A stretch of DNA of 64,000 nucleotides from Caulobacter sp. Root655 (lineage in GTDB: Bacteria > Pseudomonadota > Alphaproteobacteria > Caulobacterales > Caulobacteraceae), in NCBI RefSeq assembly GCF_001427665.1, contig NZ_LMHC01000023.1, positions 408,024 to 472,023 on the forward strand, written 5' to 3'. A program made the translations under genes and the position numbers. The notes below the pieces were generated by a model that saw only the letters and a program-made list of their open reading frames with translations, made no database searches and was not told the DNA's origin. Below, one piece after another: positions 34,214-42,019 of this stretch (within the stretch, counting starts at the first letter, position 1; every line of letters begins with the position of its first letter).

Positions 34214-34765
34214 ATGAGCAGGAAGCCGATGCTGACGCCCAACCATGTCGTGACCACCGCCCGCGCCGTCCTGGTCGCCGGCGCCCTGACCGCCGCGACG
34301 CTGATGCTGGGCCCCTGGCCTGGCCTCGAGGAAGTGTTCGGCCTCAGCGACAAGGCGGCCCACGCCATCGCGTTCGGCGGCCTGTTGGCGGTCTCGTTCC
34401 TGGCCTTCCCCCGTATGCGCCGCAACGACCTGGCGATCGCCGCCGTGATGCTGGGCGCCACCGTGGAGGTGGCTCAGCTGTTCACCGCCGACCGCAGCGC
34501 TTCGTTCAGCGACCTCTTCGCCGACACGGCCGGGGTGGGCGTCGTCTATCTGTGCAGCCAAATCGAAAGCGTGCGCGCCCTGGCCCGTAAGAAAGGCGAG
34601 ATGACCTTTACCGACATCGCCGCCCAGGACCGCCGACGCGGCTCGCGTCGCCTGTCGCCGGTGATCAAGGCGGTGTTCACCCCGCCGGTCCCGCCGGCGG
34701 AAGCGGAGCGCCCCGCCAACTTCGCCGGCCGGGCCTCGCGGCACTTCCCCTCGCGTCGGGCCTAG
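34214..34765 (+). CDS. VanZ-like membrane protein
   Basis: A 183-residue protein with three to four hydrophobic segments in the first 120 residues. DKAAHAIAFGGLLAVSF and ATVEVAQLF, then SFSDLFADTAGVGVG-type spacing match the VanZ fold. The last 60 residues are soluble, Arg- and Pro-rich. Its role is unknown; VanZ members are not only about glycopeptides. It ends with a 4-bp overlap with the convergent gene at 34762. Confidence 0.75.
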   Translation: MSRKPMLTPNHVVTTARAVLVAGALTAATLMLGPWPGLEEVFGLSDKAAHAIAFGGLLAVSFLAFPRMRRNDLAIAAVMLGATVEVAQLFTADRSASFSDLFADTAGVGVVYLCSQIESVRALARKKGEMTFTDIAAQDRRRGSRRLSPVIKAVFTPPVPPAEAERPANFAGRASRHFPSRRA

Positions 34766-35046
34766 GTAATACGCTTGACGCTGACCGGGTCGCTGCCCGG
34801 AAAGCTCTCTTCCAGGCCTTCGTCGAGAAGCGCTTCCTGGCGGCTTTCGGAACACTCGACCTTCTCGGCCAGTTGATCGTGCTTTTCGCCTTCCGCCAGC
34901 GGGGTTTCAGCCTCGCGGGCGTGCGGCGCGTCGAAATGCTTGTCCTCTTGCCGCACCTTGCCGTCAGCCGCCATGTCGGCGGTCGTGGCGCTGGTGCCGT
35001 GCGTGAAGTGGCGGCCGGTTTCTTCCTTCTTGTGGCCAAACATCAT
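34762..35046 (-). CDS. Small acidic protein with LEESFPxSDP C-terminal motif
   Basis: A 94-residue hydrophilic, very polar and probably disordered protein. The last 45 residues (EGEKHDQLAEK, then ALLDEGLEESFPGSDPVS) repeat almost exactly in the gene at 61115-61423, and the LDEGLEESFP-SDP motif is common in alphaproteobacterial small proteins. Its upstream region is rich in His and charged residues. GGGAG precedes ATG 35046. Function unknown; the motif may be a binding or stress-related segment. Confidence 0.8.
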   Translation of the reverse strand: MMFGHKKEETGRHFTHGTSATTADMAADGKVRQEDKHFDAPHAREAETPLAEGEKHDQLAEKVECSESRQEALLDEGLEESFPGSDPVSVKRIT

Positions 35047-35127
35047 GGGGTCTCCCGTTCGTCGCCCGTAAGGGCGTCCCCGGTAAAACCCGTGAGCCAG
35101 AGCCGGAGTTGCCTGCGAAACGTCGCC

Positions 35128-35253
35128 TCAGAAGCCGAACACTACCGACCAAAGGGCCACATTGGCCACGGCCAGGGCGACCATCAGCCACCGCAGCCGA
35201 CGTTTGACGCTCAGTTGCTGTCCATGGGTGTGAAGTGTCGGACCGATAAGCAT
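35128..35253 (-). CDS. Small membrane protein, 41 residues
   Basis: ATG 35253 has GGAGGG 4 bp upstream and opens a 41-codon frame to TGA 35128-35130. The product is a short polar, basic N-terminal part (LHTHGQQLSVKRRLRW), one 18-20-residue membrane helix (LMVALAVANVALWSVVF) and a short tail. It is too small for gene callers with a longer cutoff. Four GANTC sites cluster 49 to 155 bp upstream, which suggests cell-cycle control. Confidence 0.65.
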   Translation of the reverse strand: MLIGPTLHTHGQQLSVKRRLRWLMVALAVANVALWSVVFGF

Positions 35254-35301
35254 CTAACCCTCCCGCCGAACAGCCCCCTGTCCTTGGGTCTGCTCGGCGG
35301 T

Positions 35302-35408
35302 GAGTCGATGCAAGCGGAGCCGGAGAGGTCTTTTCCGGTTCCGCTATACTTTTATTTTTCTGCCCGGGACTTCCACACCCGCCAGAGTCGCGAATCAATT
35401 CTCGATTC
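35302..35408. promoter_or_regulatory. Cluster of four GANTC (CcrM) sites
   Basis: GAGTC at 35302, GAGTC at 35385, GAATC at 35392 and GATTC at 35404 fall within 107 bp, where about one per 256 bp is expected by chance. The last two form a CGAATC/GATTCG dyad. In Caulobacter such sites mark GcrA/CcrM-controlled promoters. The nearest start is that of the 41-residue protein, on the minus strand. Confidence 0.45.
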
Positions 35409-35431
35409 GGCGCGAGGTGACGCGCGTTTCC

Positions 35432-35992
35432 TTAGGCCTCCAGTTCGATATCCCAGTACAGATAGTCCAACCAACTGGCGTGCAGGTGGCCCGGCGGGAA
35501 CCGGCGGCCACGATCCTGAAGTTCATGCATGCTGGGCCGCCGCGCCGTGTGGAACGGGTGCATGCCCGCCTCGCGCGGCGTGCGGCCGCCCTTGCTGAGA
35601 TTGCAGGGCGCGCAAGCGGTGACGATGTTCTCCCAGGTGGTGCGGCCGCCGCGCGAGCGGGGGATCACATGGTCGAAGGTCAGGTCGTCGGGCGCGCCGC
35701 AATACTGGCAGGAGAACCCGTCGCGCAGGAACAGGTTGAAGCGCGTGAAGGCCGGCGGACGATCCTGAGGGACGTACTGCTTCAGCGACACCACGCTGGG
35801 CAGTTTCATCTCGAAGGACGGCGAATGCACCACGTGGTCGTAGGTCGAGACGACATCGACACGTTCGAGGAACACCGCCTTGATCACCTCCTGCCAGGGC
35901 CAGAGGGACAACGGATAGTAGCTCAGGGGCCGGTAGTCGGCGTTGAGCACGAGCGCCGGCATGCCGGACGGGGGACGGGACAGCACCTGCAT
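35432..35992 (-). CDS. HNH endonuclease
   Basis: A 186-residue protein with a C-terminal HNH fold: CQYCG (Cys pair), FDHVIPRSRGG (the HNH first motif) and NIVTACAPCNLSKGG (second Cys pair and Asn). The N-terminal 80 residues match the conserved alphaproteobacterial extension (ALVLNADYRPLSYYPLS). It is soluble and is a housekeeping member of unknown target, not a phage or homing enzyme by context. Positions 35993-36216 after it hold no gene I can support. Confidence 0.88.
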   Translation of the reverse strand: MQVLSRPPSGMPALVLNADYRPLSYYPLSLWPWQEVIKAVFLERVDVVSTYDHVVHSPSFEMKLPSVVSLKQYVPQDRPPAFTRFNLFLRDGFSCQYCGAPDDLTFDHVIPRSRGGRTTWENIVTACAPCNLSKGGRTPREAGMHPFHTARRPSMHELQDRGRRFPPGHLHASWLDYLYWDIELEA

Positions 35993-36216
35993 CAGGGCCT
36001 CCCATCGGACCGGTGACGGTCCCTATGAAGCGGGTACGCGATCGGACTGAAGACGGGCCTCCTTCCTACGCATTCTCAGGAATCGCCATTCACTCCCGAA
36101 CGCATGGAAAGGATGATCCAACTCGGCGACAGAACCAAGACATCCTTGCGCTTGGCGGACGAACAATCGGGGCTATGGTCAGAGGCGGACAATCGCCCCC
36201 ATGAGGGACATTTCGC

Positions 36217-37059
36217 ATGCCGTCGCCCACCCTCGCCGCGATCGTCCTGGCCGGACTCCTGGCGACCGACCCGCCCGCGCCGCTGCTTCCGGGGATCATC
36301 GACACTCCCGCCACCGAGGTGCGGCCCGCCTTCAGTCTGGACGGGCGCTGCGTGCTCTGGGGAACCATCGGCGCGCCGGGAACCGGCTGGCGCATCCTGC
36401 AGACCTGTCGGGACGGCGAGGCCTGGTCCAAGCCGGAACCGGTGTCGTTCGACGGTCCCGACAACGACTTCGACCCCGCGTTCTCCGCCGACGGACGAAC
36501 GGTCTATTTCTTCTCCAACCGGCCGGGCGGTCAGGGCGGCGACGACCTGTACGCGGTCGACCGCGACCCGGCGACCGGCGCCTTTGGCCCGTCGCGCAAC
36601 CTGGGTCCGCGCTTCAACACGCCGGGCGACGAGTGGGCGCCGACGCCGACCGCCGACGGCCGCCTGATCTTCTCGTCCAACGGCCATGGCGGCTTCGGCG
36701 ACCAGGATCTGTTCGAGGGCGATCTGACAGGCGGCGGCGCTGTTCGCAATCTTGGTCCCGGCGTCAACGGCCCGCAGGACGACTTCGATGCGACCTTGCT
36801 GCATGACGGCCGGACGCTGGTGTTCGCCTCCGGTGACCTGAAGGCCGACACCCGCGTGACGCTGCGGATCTCCCGACCGCTGAACGGCGGCTACGCGCCG
36901 CGCACGACTCTGCCGGCCCCGGCCAACTGCTCGGACGCGATCAATAACGGACCCGCGATCGATCCCCGGCGGCCGGACGTCTTCTACTATTCGGCCCATT
37001 GCCCGACCCTGGGCCCCGGACGGATGGACATCTTCGAGGTCCCTTCGCCGGTCCCGTAG
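36217..37059 (+). CDS. Exported PD40 beta-propeller protein
   Basis: A 280-residue protein with a short hydrophobic N-terminal segment that may be an uncleaved anchor or signal (residues 4-18). It contains four to five PD40/WD40-like repeats with the standard DFDPAFSADGRTVYFFSNR pattern: DEWAPTPTADGRLIFSSN and DDFDATLLHDGRTLVFAS follow. They form most of a propeller. TolB-like proteins use such repeats for binding at the envelope; the ligand is unknown here. Confidence 0.82.
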   Translation: MPSPTLAAIVLAGLLATDPPAPLLPGIIDTPATEVRPAFSLDGRCVLWGTIGAPGTGWRILQTCRDGEAWSKPEPVSFDGPDNDFDPAFSADGRTVYFFSNRPGGQGGDDLYAVDRDPATGAFGPSRNLGPRFNTPGDEWAPTPTADGRLIFSSNGHGGFGDQDLFEGDLTGGGAVRNLGPGVNGPQDDFDATLLHDGRTLVFASGDLKADTRVTLRISRPLNGGYAPRTTLPAPANCSDAINNGPAIDPRRPDVFYYSAHCPTLGPGRMDIFEVPSPVP

Positions 37060-37064
37060 GACGG

Positions 37065-37544
37065 TCAGTCGATCGAAACGATCTCGACCTCGCCGCCGGC
37101 CACCGTCGCCGTCTCGCCCACGCCCTTGCCGAGCAGGGCGCGGGCCACTGGCGAAACGTAGGAGATCGAACCCTGGGTCGGGTCGGCCTCGTCCTCGCCG
37201 ACGATGCGGAAAGTCTGGCGACGGCCGTCCTCGCGATCAAAGGTCACCATCCCGCCGAACTGCACCACGTCCAGGGCGGGGTCGATCTCGCGCAACTGGG
37301 CGCTGGCCCGCCGGGCGGAATAGTAGCGCAGGTCGCGGGTGGCGCGGGCCATGGCGGTGCGGTCCTGGGCCACGTCGCCGCCGGCCTGGGCGGCGCTGTA
37401 GGCGGCGCGGGCGGCGGCCAGCCCCTCCTCCAGCCGCGCCAGCCCTCGCGGCGTCACCAGGTTGGGGTGCGGCGAGATCGGACGGTCGAGCAGGTCGGCG
37501 GCGAAGGCCTCGCTGTCGCCTTCCTTGGTGAAGGCGACGCTCAT
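37065..37544 (-). CDS. GreA/GreB-family elongation factor
   Basis: A 159-residue protein. The N-terminal half is a helical hairpin (TPRGLARLEEGLAAARAAY), as in Gre coiled coils, and the C-terminal half is the FKBP-like domain (VVQFGGMVTFDRED, then ISYVSPVARALLGKGVGE). Such proteins bind RNA polymerase through the secondary channel. It has acidic residues where GreA has its catalytic tip, but the tip is not identical. ATG 37544 is chosen; an upstream extension is unlikely. Confidence 0.82.
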   Translation of the reverse strand: MSVAFTKEGDSEAFAADLLDRPISPHPNLVTPRGLARLEEGLAAARAAYSAAQAGGDVAQDRTAMARATRDLRYYSARRASAQLREIDPALDVVQFGGMVTFDREDGRRQTFRIVGEDEADPTQGSISYVSPVARALLGKGVGETATVAGGEVEIVSID

Positions 37545-37674
37545 CGGCCGATCGCCGGAACGAAGGAACTCAGGGTCATCTCTAGGAAATCCGGCCTGTG
37601 GCGGGATGTTCCGCGACAGGAGCATCTGACCTAGTCGCGTGGGCCGACGCGATCAAGGCCGCGATCCGACATGC

Positions 37675-37706
37675 AAAAGCCGCCGGCGGGCAAGCGCGGG
37701 CGGCTT
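37675..37706 (-). terminator. Intrinsic terminator of the 36-residue gene
   Basis: On the minus strand an 8-bp stem AAGCCGCC/GGCGGCTT (37706-37699 with 37684-37677), loop 14 nt, is followed by TTTT within and past the stem. It lies 92 bp after the stop of the small membrane gene at 37798. The rest of 37545-37797 shows nothing else. Confidence 0.5.
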
Positions 37707-37797
37707 CGAACAACAAACGTCTGGATAACGGCCGGCGATGGTGTCGGCGGGACAGCGGGGGGATCCGCCGGTCCCGTGGGCCACGAACGCGAACGGA

Positions 37798-37908
37798 CTA
37801 GATCGCCACGCCGATCAGGGCGGCGGCGACGCCGATAGCGGCGGTCAGGAAGAAGCCGACAGCCATGCGGTCGAGAACGGTTTCGAAGGCGAAGAGGGTA
37901 TTGGTCAT
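37798..37908 (-). CDS. Small membrane protein, 36 residues
   Basis: A 36-codon gene. ATG 37908 has AAGG about 9 bp upstream; a nearby upstream ATG (37917) overlaps that site and is less likely. The product has a polar N-terminus and one membrane helix of about 20 residues (FFLTAAIGVAAALIGVAI). It is divergent from the TetR gene at 38072. It may be that regulator's target. No family was recognised. Confidence 0.6.
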   Translation of the reverse strand: MTNTLFAFETVLDRMAVGFFLTAAIGVAAALIGVAI

Positions 37909-37993
37909 CACACACATCCTTGAGTTGGAACACTTGAGTTTCAGGCGGGCGCGGTGATCGAGAGAGCCGCCCCCGGTCCAATCTGGACAGTGC

Positions 37994-38012
37994 TTAGATA
38001 ACATCAATCTAA
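37994..38012. promoter_or_regulatory. Dyad in the gap between the small membrane gene and TetR
   Basis: TTAGAT and ATCTAA (6 bp each, 7-bp spacer) form a perfect inverted repeat in an AT-rich stretch (37985-38035) that contrasts with GC-rich neighbours. It lies between the divergent starts and is a probable TetR operator. Confidence 0.5.
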
Positions 38013-38071
38013 ACGATGTCAAGATAATCTTTACAGCGTTTGGATGGATTTTAGGAACGGAAGGAGTTACA

Positions 38072-38704
38072 GTGGCCGCGATGACACAGCCCGCCACAGC
38101 CGACACCCGCCCCTACCACCATGGCGACCTCAGCCGCGCCCTGGTCGAGGCCGCTCGCCGGATCCTGGAAACCGAGGGCCCGGCCGCCCTTTCGCTGCGG
38201 GCCGTGGCGCGCGAGGCCGGGGTCAGCCCGGCCGCGCCCTACCACCACTTCAAGGACAAGAGCGAACTTCTGGAGGCCGTCGCCCACGAGGGCTGGATGG
38301 CGCTGGACGTCGCGCTGACCGCGGCCCGCGCCAAGGCCAGCGACAGCAACGCGCGCATGACCAGCCTGGGCGTGGCCTATGTCTGCTTCGCCCGTGACAA
38401 CCCCGCCCTCTACCGGGTGATGTATGACTGTTCGCGCGACAAGGATTCCCTTCCCGACCAGATGAAGGAGGAAGGCGCCTACTGCCAGGTTCGCAACACC
38501 ATCGACGAACGCAGCGGCGGCACGGTTTCGCCGATCGACCTGGAACTGGCCACCATCGCCGCCTGGTGCGCCGGCCACGGCCTGGCCGAGATGATCGGCT
38601 TCAAGCAATTCGCCCCGCTGAAAGAGGCGTTGGGCGGCGAGGAAGCCTTCCTGCGCGCTGTGTTCGAACATCTGGGCATGTTCGCCAAGCTCGACCAGGG
38701 CTGA
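38072..38704 (+). CDS. TetR/AcrR-family regulator
   Basis: A 210-residue regulator. The helix-turn-helix is at about residues 20-70 (LVEAARRILETEGPAALSLR, then GVSPAAPYHHFKDKSELL). The C-terminal domain (WHG-type, with AHGLAEM) binds a ligand. GTG 38072 is chosen because AAGGAG ends 5 bp before it; ATG 38081 is less well spaced. It probably controls the divergent 36-residue gene and itself through the dyad at 37994. gluQ follows after 7 bp. Confidence 0.85.
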   Translation: MAAMTQPATADTRPYHHGDLSRALVEAARRILETEGPAALSLRAVAREAGVSPAAPYHHFKDKSELLEAVAHEGWMALDVALTAARAKASDSNARMTSLGVAYVCFARDNPALYRVMYDCSRDKDSLPDQMKEEGAYCQVRNTIDERSGGTVSPIDLELATIAAWCAGHGLAEMIGFKQFAPLKEALGGEEAFLRAVFEHLGMFAKLDQG

Positions 38705-38711
38705 TCTCCGC

Positions 38712-39554
38712 TTGCGCTTCGCCACCCGCTTCGCGCCCTCGCCGACCGGCTTCCTGCATCGCGGCCATGCCTTCTCGGCCCTGACCGCCTTCGACGCGGC
38801 CCGGGCGGCTGACGGCCGCTTCGTGCTGCGCATCGAGGACATCGACGCCACCCGCAGCCGCCCCGAATACGAGGCCGCGATCCTCGAGGACCTGGCCTGG
38901 CTGGGGCTCGACTGGGAAACCCCCGTCCGGCGTCAGTCGGAGCACCTGGCCGACTATCACCACGCCATCGACGCCCTGCGCGCCAAGGGACTGGTCTATC
39001 GCTGCTTCCGCACCCGCAAGGAGCTGGACATCGGCCGCGCGCCGCACGAACCCGCGACGCCCTTCACCGGCGCGCCCCTGCGTCCCGACGAGGAGGCCGC
39101 GCGGCTGGAACGCGGCGAGGCCTTCGCCTGGCGGCTGTCGCTGGACGCGGCTCGGCGGGCGCTGGGCGGCTTCGAGGCCCTGAGCTTCGTCGAGGACGGC
39201 GCGGGCCCGCACGGCGAGAACGGCCTGATCCAGGCGCGTCCCGAACTGGCAGGCGACATCGTCCTGGCCCGCAAGGACGTCGGTGTCGCCTATCACCTGG
39301 CCGTGGTTCTGGACGACACCCTGCAAGGGATCACCCACGTGATCCGCGGCCACGACCTGTTCGAGGCGGCCCACATCCAGCGCCTGCTGCAAGCCCTGCT
39401 CGACCTGCCGACCCCGACCTATCGCCACCACCGGCTGCTGACCGGCCCTGACGGCAAACGCTACGCCAAGCGCGACAAGGCCCAGACCCTGCGCGAGCTG
39501 CGCGTGGCGGGGGTGACGCCGCGAACGCTGCGGGCGGAGATGGGGCTGGGTTGA
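38712..39554 (+). CDS. gluQ: Glutamyl-Q tRNA(Asp) synthetase
   Basis: A 280-residue GluRS-like enzyme lacking the anticodon-binding domain. It activates Glu and attaches it to queuosine at position 34 of tRNA(Asp). Motifs: FAPSPTGFLHRGH (HIGH, residues 7-19), LRIEDIDATRSR, and KRYAKRDK (KMSKR-like). The zinc ligands of long GluRS are not evident. TTG 38712 is the only start that keeps the N-terminal motif complete. It lies 7 bp after a TetR gene. Confidence 0.88.
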   Translation: MRFATRFAPSPTGFLHRGHAFSALTAFDAARAADGRFVLRIEDIDATRSRPEYEAAILEDLAWLGLDWETPVRRQSEHLADYHHAIDALRAKGLVYRCFRTRKELDIGRAPHEPATPFTGAPLRPDEEAARLERGEAFAWRLSLDAARRALGGFEALSFVEDGAGPHGENGLIQARPELAGDIVLARKDVGVAYHLAVVLDDTLQGITHVIRGHDLFEAAHIQRLLQALLDLPTPTYRHHRLLTGPDGKRYAKRDKAQTLRELRVAGVTPRTLRAEMGLG

Positions 39555-39569
39555 GGAACGCGGCGTCGT

Positions 39570-40961
39570 TCACCGCCCCGCCGACAGCGCCGCCTTCAGC
39601 ACGTCGAACACGCGCGGATCCTGCATCTGCGCGATGTTGAACCGCATGAAACCGGACGCGGCCTGCGAAACGCTGAAGACGTTGCCCGGCGCGAGGATGA
39701 CACCCTCGCGGAGCGCCACCCTGGCGACCTCCGCCGCGTCCGCGCCGTCCGGCAGTCGGCTCCAGAGATAGAAGCCGCCGCGCGGCTTGACCCAGGGGCG
39801 GACGCCCAGGTCCTCGAGCCGTGTCGCCGTGTCGCGCCTGGCGCTCGACAGGCGCCGCCGGAGCGCCTCCATGTGTCGGCGATAACCGCTATCCATCAGG
39901 CTGTCGAAGACCAGTTGAGTCGCCACCGGGCTGGCGCCGCCGAAACTCGTCGCCACCTGCAGATCGACCAGCGCCTCGATCCAGTCGGGCCGCGCCGCGA
40001 TGTAGCCGCAGCGAACGGACGCCGACAGCGTCTTGGAGAAGCTGCCGATGCGGATCACGCCGGACAGGCCATCGAAGGCCGCCAGGCGCGGCGAGGGCTC
40101 CGGCTCGAACTCCGCGAAGATCTCGTCCTCGACGATCACCAGGCCATGGGCCGAGGCGGCGGCCAGCAGCCTGTGGGCGGTCCGCGGCGACATCGTCGCG
40201 CCGGTCGGATTGTGGATGGCGGAATTGGTGATGTAGAGCCGCGGCCGGTGCTCGGCGAGCGCCTCGGCGAACAGCGTCGCGTCCGGACCTGTCGGCGTAT
40301 AGGGCACGCCGACGACCTTGGCCTGGTGCACGCGCAGCAAGGCCTGGAAGTTGAAGTAGCAGGGGTCATCGACCAGCACCGTATCCCCCGGCCTCAGCAG
40401 GAACCGGCAGATGAGGTCGATGGCCTGAGTGCCCGACGAGGTCAGCAGGAACTGGTCCGGACCGACGTCCAGACCTTCGCCGGCGCAACGCCGCGCCAGT
40501 AGCGCTCGCAGGCCGAACGACCCGCGCGTCCCACCATAGTCGGCGAGGATGGCGTCGTCGGCGCGGGCGAGACCACGAATGGCGCGTCGGACGATCGCGT
40601 TCGGCATCCACGCCGGCGGAAGCCATCCGCAGCCCGGCTTCAGCGCCAGCGGCCCGGCGTCGAGCGACTGGCGCGAAACCCAGAGAGGATCGATCGCCCG
40701 GTCGCCTTGGGGTTCGAGCACATTGAGCGAAGGCGGCGCGAGGCCGGCCGACACGTAGAAGCCAGAACCCGGTCGCGAACGGACGACGCCCTCCGCCGCC
40801 AGGCGGTCATAGGCCTCCACGACGGTCGAAGGCGACACCTTCAAGGTCGCCGCGAGACCGCGGATCGAGGGCAGCCTGTCGTCGCGCGTCAGGTCCCGGG
40901 CGGCGATCCTGTGGCGGATCGCTTCCATCACCTCGCCTGTCCGGGTCACGCCGTCCCGCAT
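39570..40961 (-). CDS. MocR-type regulator: GntR helix-turn-helix plus aminotransferase-like domain
   Basis: A 463-residue protein. A winged helix is at about residues 8-75 (LPSIRGLAATLKVSPSTVVEAYDRL), joined to a fold type I PLP domain (GSFSKTLSASVRCGY, with the PLP lysine in FSKT). These proteins sense amines or PLP and act as activators or repressors of a neighbouring gene. It is divergent from the EamA transporter, and a dyad and a direct repeat lie in the 125-bp gap (40998-41027). Confidence 0.88.
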   Translation of the reverse strand: MRDGVTRTGEVMEAIRHRIAARDLTRDDRLPSIRGLAATLKVSPSTVVEAYDRLAAEGVVRSRPGSGFYVSAGLAPPSLNVLEPQGDRAIDPLWVSRQSLDAGPLALKPGCGWLPPAWMPNAIVRRAIRGLARADDAILADYGGTRGSFGLRALLARRCAGEGLDVGPDQFLLTSSGTQAIDLICRFLLRPGDTVLVDDPCYFNFQALLRVHQAKVVGVPYTPTGPDATLFAEALAEHRPRLYITNSAIHNPTGATMSPRTAHRLLAAASAHGLVIVEDEIFAEFEPEPSPRLAAFDGLSGVIRIGSFSKTLSASVRCGYIAARPDWIEALVDLQVATSFGGASPVATQLVFDSLMDSGYRRHMEALRRRLSSARRDTATRLEDLGVRPWVKPRGGFYLWSRLPDGADAAEVARVALREGVILAPGNVFSVSQAASGFMRFNIAQMQDPRVFDVLKAALSAGR

Positions 40962-40997
40962 TCCTTCGACCTCAAAACCGTATGTCTTCTTTGACCA

Positions 40998-41027
40998 TAC
41001 AGTTCGGGCGAAACTGTACGAACTGTC
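40998..41027. promoter_or_regulatory. Putative MocR operator
   Basis: TACAGTT (40998-41004) and AACTGTA (41012-41018) are a 7-bp inverted repeat with a 7-bp spacer. AACTGT recurs at 41021 as a direct repeat of the right half. Inverted plus direct half-sites are typical of MocR regulators. It lies between the divergent starts at 40961 and 41087. Confidence 0.6.
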
Positions 41028-41086
41028 GCTGTCCGCGCCAAGGCCGAACGGGCTATGCCCCAGCTCCTTCTTCAGCGGAAACCCAG

Positions 41087-41947
41087 ATGGAACAGACGTC
41101 CAAAGGATGGGGCAGCGGCCTCCTCGGCGTGGTCATCTTCAGCGGCTCCCTCCCGGCCACGCGGGCGGCGGTCGGCGACTTTTCGCCCCTGTTCCTGACT
41201 TCGGCGCGGGCGGTCATCGCCGCCGTGCTCGGCGTGGTCTTTCTGTGGGCGCTGCGGCAAGGGCGGCCGGCGAAGAGCGACCTCGTCCCGCTCATCATCG
41301 TGGCGCTGGGCGTGGTGGTCGGCTTTCCATTGCTGACGGCGCTGGCGCTTCAGCACGTCACCTCCGCCCATTCCATCGTCTTCGTCGGCCTGCTGCCGCT
41401 GGCGACGGCGATCTTCGGCGTGCTGCGCGGCGGCGAGCGGCCCAGGCCCGCCTTCTGGATCTTCTCCGTCGTCGGCGGCCTGTCCGTCGCGGGGTTCGCG
41501 CTGTCTCAAGGCGGCTCGACATCCCTGACCGGCGACCTCCTGATGGTGGCGGCGATCCTGCTGTGCGGCCTGGGCTACGCCGAGGGCGCGGTCCTGTCCC
41601 GGCGGCTGGGCGGCTGGCAGGTGATCAGCTGGGCCCTGGTGCTGGCGCTGCCGGTCATGGCGGTCATGGCGCTGGCGACCCTGCCCAGTGGCTGGAGCGG
41701 GATCGGCGGACCGGCCTGGTTGGGCCTGGCCTATGTCTCGGTGTTCAGCATGCTGGTCGGCTTCGTGTTCTGGTATCGCGGCCTCGCCCTCGGCGGGATC
41801 GCCAAGGTCGGACAGCTGCAACTGCTCCAGCCGTTCTTCGGGCTGACACTGGCGGGGCTTCTGCTGCACGAACCGGTGGCCTGGACCATGGTCGCGGTGA
41901 CCGGGGTGATCGTCCTCTGCGTGGCGGGCGCCAAGCGGTTCGCCTGA
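41087..41947 (+). CDS. EamA/DMT-family transporter
   Basis: A 286-residue inner membrane protein with ten hydrophobic segments in two EamA repeats. The second repeat has GLAYVSVFSMLVGFVFWYRG and a conserved Q(L/P)xxQ-F pattern (GQLQLLQPFFGL). DMT carriers export metabolites such as amino acids. ATG 41087 begins just before the first membrane segment. It is divergent from a MocR regulator that probably controls it. Confidence 0.85.
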   Translation: MEQTSKGWGSGLLGVVIFSGSLPATRAAVGDFSPLFLTSARAVIAAVLGVVFLWALRQGRPAKSDLVPLIIVALGVVVGFPLLTALALQHVTSAHSIVFVGLLPLATAIFGVLRGGERPRPAFWIFSVVGGLSVAGFALSQGGSTSLTGDLLMVAAILLCGLGYAEGAVLSRRLGGWQVISWALVLALPVMAVMALATLPSGWSGIGGPAWLGLAYVSVFSMLVGFVFWYRGLALGGIAKVGQLQLLQPFFGLTLAGLLLHEPVAWTMVAVTGVIVLCVAGAKRFA

Positions 41948-42019
41948 CGGCGCCGTCCTCCCCTTGCCCGCTCCCCCGCCGCCGTGCTCACTGCGCGCCA
42001 ACACAGTCGCGGGGTTCGC

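Noticed and set aside
35338..35342. GGAAC (minus strand) before the 41-residue gene as a SigT promoter
   Set aside because: No CGTT lies at the required 16-17 bp spacing.
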